Origin: Bacteroidales bacterium
GTDB lineage: Bacteria > Bacteroidota > Bacteroidia > Bacteroidales > UBA932
Reading direction: 5' to 3'
Length of the DNA: 35,677 bases
NCBI GenBank assembly: GCA_022774085.1
Contig: JALFNZ010000067.1
Coordinates: forward strand, 1 to 35,677
A program made the position numbers and the translations under genes. Under the pieces are notes generated by a model, which had not been told where the DNA came from, made no database searches, and worked only from the letters and a program-made list of their open reading frames with translations. This document shows, piece after piece, positions 32,221 to 35,677 of the stretch; position 1 is the first letter of the stretch, and every line of letters begins with the position of its first letter.

Positions 32221-34629
32221 CTAATATTTAACAACCATACTAACCACTTGATTAGAAGAATGAGCAGGAAGACAGACAACGGCCTCACGGTATTCTGCAT
32301 TGTATTCAATATCCAAAACTGTCCCGTTTGAAACAGCTGATGACGGTTTCTTTAAAAGTCCACCTATTATTATTGTGAACTGTCTTTCTTGTGACATTCC
32401 TTCATAATGACCTTCACGTGGGGAAATTGTCACATTCAAAGACGAAGAAGTGGCATTCTTGCTTATCTTTGTTATAGCGTAGTCAGTGTCATAAGCCTGG
32501 CTTGTACCATCGTCTTCATAAAGATTACATGAACTCTTTCCTTTTCCCGGTGCAATGAAAATCCTGTAATTGTCCGATTTGTCCTGAAGATTCTGGATAC
32601 CTTCCTCAGCCATAGGGATGATGGCACCGGCCTTCACAAACCAGGCATTCTGGGCGATGGAATAGGCAAGGGTCCTTGTGCTTCCTCCTCGATGGATCTG
32701 ATGGTGGGACATATCATACCAGTCACATCCCTCAGGGAACCAGATTTCACTTTCAGTCACACCGCTTTCCTTGTCAACAGGTTTGCAGATAGTCACAGCC
32801 ATGATATCATCTCCAAACATATATTGAAGTTTCCGCTGATATGCCTGCTCTTTCTCAGGCCAGTAATAATAGAGAGGGCGGCATATTGAAATACCCGTAT
32901 CATAGGCCTGTCTTGCTGCAGTGTATATGTATGGAGTAAGAGCATATCTGAGTTCAAGAGCATCCTTCATATATTCGTAATGTTCCGGAAACATCCAAAA
33001 ACGCCTTTCTATGATATTCGAACTTGTGCAATGTGTCTTGAACAATGGCGAGAATACTCCATACTGAAGCCATCTTGTATAAAGTTCCGGATCTGTAGGG
33101 TCCTTTGACCTTTGCATATGACCTCCGAGGTCATGTCCCCAATATCCATATCCCACATTCGATGCTGTGGCTGTGAAATATGGAAGATACTCCAGAACAG
33201 ACCAGAGAATATGGGTATCACCGGAGAAACCTATCTGGTACCTGTGGCTTCCCAAGCCTCCCCAACGATGATATGTCATCGGACGTGGGGAATCGGCTGG
33301 CTTCTGATCGCGGAACCTCCTTACCTTATCATTGAAGAAGGTATAATTCAGCCAGAATGTATTGCTCAGGCCTTCAATATATTTGCTTTGTTTCCACTGC
33401 TGCCAGTCAAGCCACCAGAAGTCCACGCCCTGATTTTCAAGAGGATGTATGACAGAATTGAAATATGCATCAGCCCAGGCCTGCTGACTCATTCTGAAAG
33501 GAACCGGAGCATGGTAGCCTGGTTTGGCAGTCGCGCCCTTGCGAGTAGGCTCACCACCTTTATAAATGTAATTTTCAGGGCCGTCATAATCGTCGGTTCT
33601 GGAAAGATAATCCGCAACGAATTCCTTGTAGCAATCTTCCCGAACTCCAATTCCGGAAGCAGGATGCAAGTTCAGGGCTGTTTTCAATTTCATTGAATGG
33701 AGTTCGTCGAGGAAACTTTCAGGATCGGCAAAAAGGTCCCTGTTCCAACTATAACCCGTCCAACCTATGCTTTGGCCAAATTCGTCACGACGATATTTCC
33801 TGTTACTGGCTTGCCATGTTTCATGCCAATCCATGTCAATTACCATTATGTCAATAGGAAGTTTCCTGCTGCGGAATTCATTGGCCAACTCAAGAAATTC
33901 ATCATCGGAATATGCCCAATAGCGGCTCCACCAATATCCGAAGACATATTTCGGAGGCATAGGAATCTTTCCTGCGACCTTGGTGAAGTCAGTAACAGCA
34001 GAAAGATAATCATGCCCATAAGCAAAAATATACCAGTCGATTACGTCATCTTCAGCTCTTGCCGAAACCCATTCGCCCCAATCAGATGAATCTTTGACAA
34101 GAATATGTCTCTTGCTCTCATCCACAATAGCCCATCCATCTCTTGACACAATGCCGGTTTCCATGGGATCATTGTTATTGATTTTGTCATATCCCTGACA
34201 CCCGTCAAGTGTCCTGGCTGTACCCATCAGATTGGCAGAATCATCCATGCCTGGATGCCAGAGGACTTTCTTTCCATTGAGCATGAAGGAGACACTCAGA
34301 TTGTTTTCATCGAAACGTCCGGTCCCATCATATTCCAAAATGAGGCTTTTAGTCTTTATTATAACGCCATCACCAGCTTTCTTTTGTGAGAAGGATGGAA
34401 CAGGGAGTTCCCTATTGACAATAGCGAGGGTGGCATTGTCCTCGAACACACCGTTCTCTGACCATTCCATTCGGATGAGTCTGTCTGTAAGCACCGTAAA
34501 TCTGGCCTTGCCGACTATCACTTGCGCATCTGCATTGGCAACCGGATTATCCTTACATATTGCAGACAGTGACGGCAGCAGCAAGAATGATAAACATATT
34601 ATAGTATTGATTAAGTATTTCATTTTCAT
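32221..34629 (-). CDS. Exported GH31 alpha-glucosidase-family enzyme
   Basis: Retaining alpha-glycosidase, probably acting on maltodextrin or isomaltose-type ends made by the neighbouring GH13 enzymes; alpha-xylosidase or another GH31 activity cannot be excluded. Start ATG 34629 (or 34623) gives a signal peptide ending near SLSA; an earlier in-frame start lies inside the preceding gene. Order: N-terminal beta-sandwich (galactose-mutarotase-like) to about 230, barrel with VIDMDWH, nucleophile Asp408 in FWWLDWQQWK, acid/base Asp471 in FSGDTHILW, and YWGHDLGGHM, then proximal and distal beta domains (about 680-802, with YEDDG). The usual nucleophile motif W-x-D-M-N-E is replaced by W-L-D-W-Q-Q, which marks a distinct subgroup. 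Length of 802 residues is normal. One base separates it from the preceding GH13 stop. Confidence 0.9.
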   Translation of the reverse strand: MKMKYLINTIICLSFLLLPSLSAICKDNPVANADAQVIVGKARFTVLTDRLIRMEWSENGVFEDNATLAIVNRELPVPSFSQKKAGDGVIIKTKSLILEYDGTGRFDENNLSVSFMLNGKKVLWHPGMDDSANLMGTARTLDGCQGYDKINNNDPMETGIVSRDGWAIVDESKRHILVKDSSDWGEWVSARAEDDVIDWYIFAYGHDYLSAVTDFTKVAGKIPMPPKYVFGYWWSRYWAYSDDEFLELANEFRSRKLPIDIMVIDMDWHETWQASNRKYRRDEFGQSIGWTGYSWNRDLFADPESFLDELHSMKLKTALNLHPASGIGVREDCYKEFVADYLSRTDDYDGPENYIYKGGEPTRKGATAKPGYHAPVPFRMSQQAWADAYFNSVIHPLENQGVDFWWLDWQQWKQSKYIEGLSNTFWLNYTFFNDKVRRFRDQKPADSPRPMTYHRWGGLGSHRYQIGFSGDTHILWSVLEYLPYFTATASNVGYGYWGHDLGGHMQRSKDPTDPELYTRWLQYGVFSPLFKTHCTSSNIIERRFWMFPEHYEYMKDALELRYALTPYIYTAARQAYDTGISICRPLYYYWPEKEQAYQRKLQYMFGDDIMAVTICKPVDKESGVTESEIWFPEGCDWYDMSHHQIHRGGSTRTLAYSIAQNAWFVKAGAIIPMAEEGIQNLQDKSDNYRIFIAPGKGKSSCNLYEDDGTSQAYDTDYAITKISKNATSSSLNVTISPREGHYEGMSQERQFTIIIGGLLKKPSSAVSNGTVLDIEYNAEYREAVVCLPAHSSNQVVSMVVKY

Positions 34630-34630
34630 C

Positions 34631-35677
34631 TTATTTGCTAAGTTCAAGTACATAAGCTGCCCTTGGAGCGACTACTACAGGTGCTGTGAGAGGTATGACT
34701 TCACCGCTGACAACATCTTTTCCTGTCATGTTCCCCCCTATGACTTCCGAGAATCTTGCAGGGTCAAGAATCCTGACAGTATCGCTTCCGTTCAGGATTA
34801 CAAGCACAGTCTGCTCACCATAGGTTCTGGCATAAACATAACATTTTGAAGTATCATCAGGAGTATAATGTATCATGGTGCCTTCTGTCACTGGTCTGGA
34901 AGTCCTTCTCCAATTGAGAAGTTTGCTTGCATAATTCCAGCACTCATTTTGAAGTTCGCTCCTTCCTTCTGCCGTAAATGCATTCTTCTCATCTTCTTTC
35001 CAGCCCCCTGGGAAGTCCCCTCTCAGCTGGTCGGCTCCTGCCATGCAAATTTCAGTGCCATAGTACATTTGAGGTATTCCCCTTGTGGTCAACAGGAATG
35101 CAAGACCTTGTTTGAATTTCCACATAGGCTCTCCAGGCTCCATAAAGCGGGCAATATCATGATTATCAAGGAAAACCAGAACATTTTCAGGCTCCGGAAC
35201 AAGAAAATCCTGAGTCAGGCATTCATATATTTTAAATAGTCCGGATTCAAGTCCCTCCTTGGTATTGCTTTCTTTCAGGATTTCTTTCTTTGCAGTAAAC
35301 GTAATGTCAAAATCCATCACCGTCTTGAGTTTGGAGTCCTTTTCATTGACATTTGACTTTCTCTGCCACCATCCTGCGGCTGAATTGCGAGGATACCAAC
35401 CTTCACCTACAATATTGAAATCAGGATATTCAGCTTCTATTTCTTCACACCAACGTGCCATGAAATCATAGTCGGCATAAGGGTATGTATCCATCCTGAT
35501 TCCATCAATACGGGAATACTCAATCCACCATATACTATTTTGTATCAAATAATTAGCTAAATGTCTATTCTTCTGGTTCAAGTCAGGCATACCTGCTGAG
35601 AACCATCCGTTCACAAGTATGTCCTTTTCTGACTGAGGAGCATGAGGGTCCATGAGCACCCATTTGTAATGGGTTGT
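34631..35677 (-). CDS. GH13 alpha-amylase-family enzyme, 5' end outside the window (partial)
   Basis: The frame stays open through the right edge, reading TTHYKWVLMDPHAP at the boundary, so about 348 C-terminal residues are seen and the N-terminus is missing. The visible part has the nucleophile in GIRMDTY, acid/base Glu in VGEGW, and the last acidic residue in LDNHDIAR, followed by RGIPQMYYGTE and the C-terminal beta domain ending AAYVLELSK. It parallels the gene at 28927-30858 over most of its length (for example GWFSAGMPDLN against GWFSRGMPDMN, DFNIVGEGW against GFNIVGENW), so the two are paralogues of one GH13 type. Its signal peptide and promoter lie beyond the window. The GH31 gene starts one base after its stop. 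Confidence 0.9.
   Translation of the reverse strand, partial: TTHYKWVLMDPHAPQSEKDILVNGWFSAGMPDLNQKNRHLANYLIQNSIWWIEYSRIDGIRMDTYPYADYDFMARWCEEIEAEYPDFNIVGEGWYPRNSAAGWWQRKSNVNEKDSKLKTVMDFDITFTAKKEILKESNTKEGLESGLFKIYECLTQDFLVPEPENVLVFLDNHDIARFMEPGEPMWKFKQGLAFLLTTRGIPQMYYGTEICMAGADQLRGDFPGGWKEDEKNAFTAEGRSELQNECWNYASKLLNWRRTSRPVTEGTMIHYTPDDTSKCYVYARTYGEQTVLVILNGSDTVRILDPARFSEVIGGNMTGKDVVSGEVIPLTAPVVVAPRAAYVLELSK

Noticed and set aside
28927..35677. A full starch utilisation (sus) locus
   Set aside because: Only glycosidases are visible; no TonB-dependent SusC, SusD or SusR homologue is in the window, so the name is not used.

Overview
This window looks like chromosomal, mostly core DNA from a member of the Bacteroidales (phylum Bacteroidota). 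Evidence for that placement: the division/cell-wall (dcw) cluster has the Bacteroidota order and lacks murF and ddl; MraY carries the long insertion known in that phylum; the response regulator is of the LytTR type with a LytS-like kinase; promoter-like sites follow the Bacteroidota TAnnTTTG pattern; and the right end is rich in secreted glycoside hydrolases. Genus cannot be called from the sequence alone. No rRNA, tRNA, CRISPR array, insertion sequence or prophage gene was seen, and no gene-free stretch reaches 300 bases (the longest is 192 bases, before mraZ).

Region 1 (1-5503, + strand): an RsuA/RluB-type pseudouridine synthase with a long arginine-rich repeat tail, the GTPase Era, topoisomerase IV subunit A (ParC) and shikimate kinase (AroK), closely spaced or overlapping.

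Region 2 (5504-21337, + strand): a complete dcw operon: mraZ, rsmH, ftsL-like, ftsI (PBP), murE, mraY, murD, ftsW, murG, murC, ftsQ, ftsA, ftsZ. Gaps are at most 57 bases and several junctions are 4-base ATGA overlaps. It makes lipid II on the cytoplasmic side and builds the divisome that polymerises it at the septum. In front of mraZ are four TGGA repeats with an exact 10-base pitch next to a TAnnTTTG element, a strong candidate for the MraZ operator.

Region 3 (21338-24490, + strand): gltX with its own promoter-like site, then rpiB and truB.

Region 4 (24491-35677): a carbohydrate-use region. On the + strand lie a secreted GH36 alpha-galactosidase, a multi-pass LytS-type histidine kinase and a LytTR response regulator. 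Converging on them from the right, on the - strand, is a compact operon of three GH13 alpha-amylase-family enzymes (one cut by the window edge) and one GH31 enzyme, all apparently exported; no SusC/SusD pair is in view. The two gene sets meet tail to tail with one base between stop codons. A perfect 18-base inverted repeat with an 11-base loop lies in the first codons of the histidine kinase gene and is the most unusual non-coding signal in the window.

Other points for a second look: an array of seven exact-length octapeptides in the pseudouridine synthase, unusual residues at conserved motifs of MurE, FtsW, MraZ and ParC, a low-complexity insert in TruB, and a small duplication at the 3' end of aroK.
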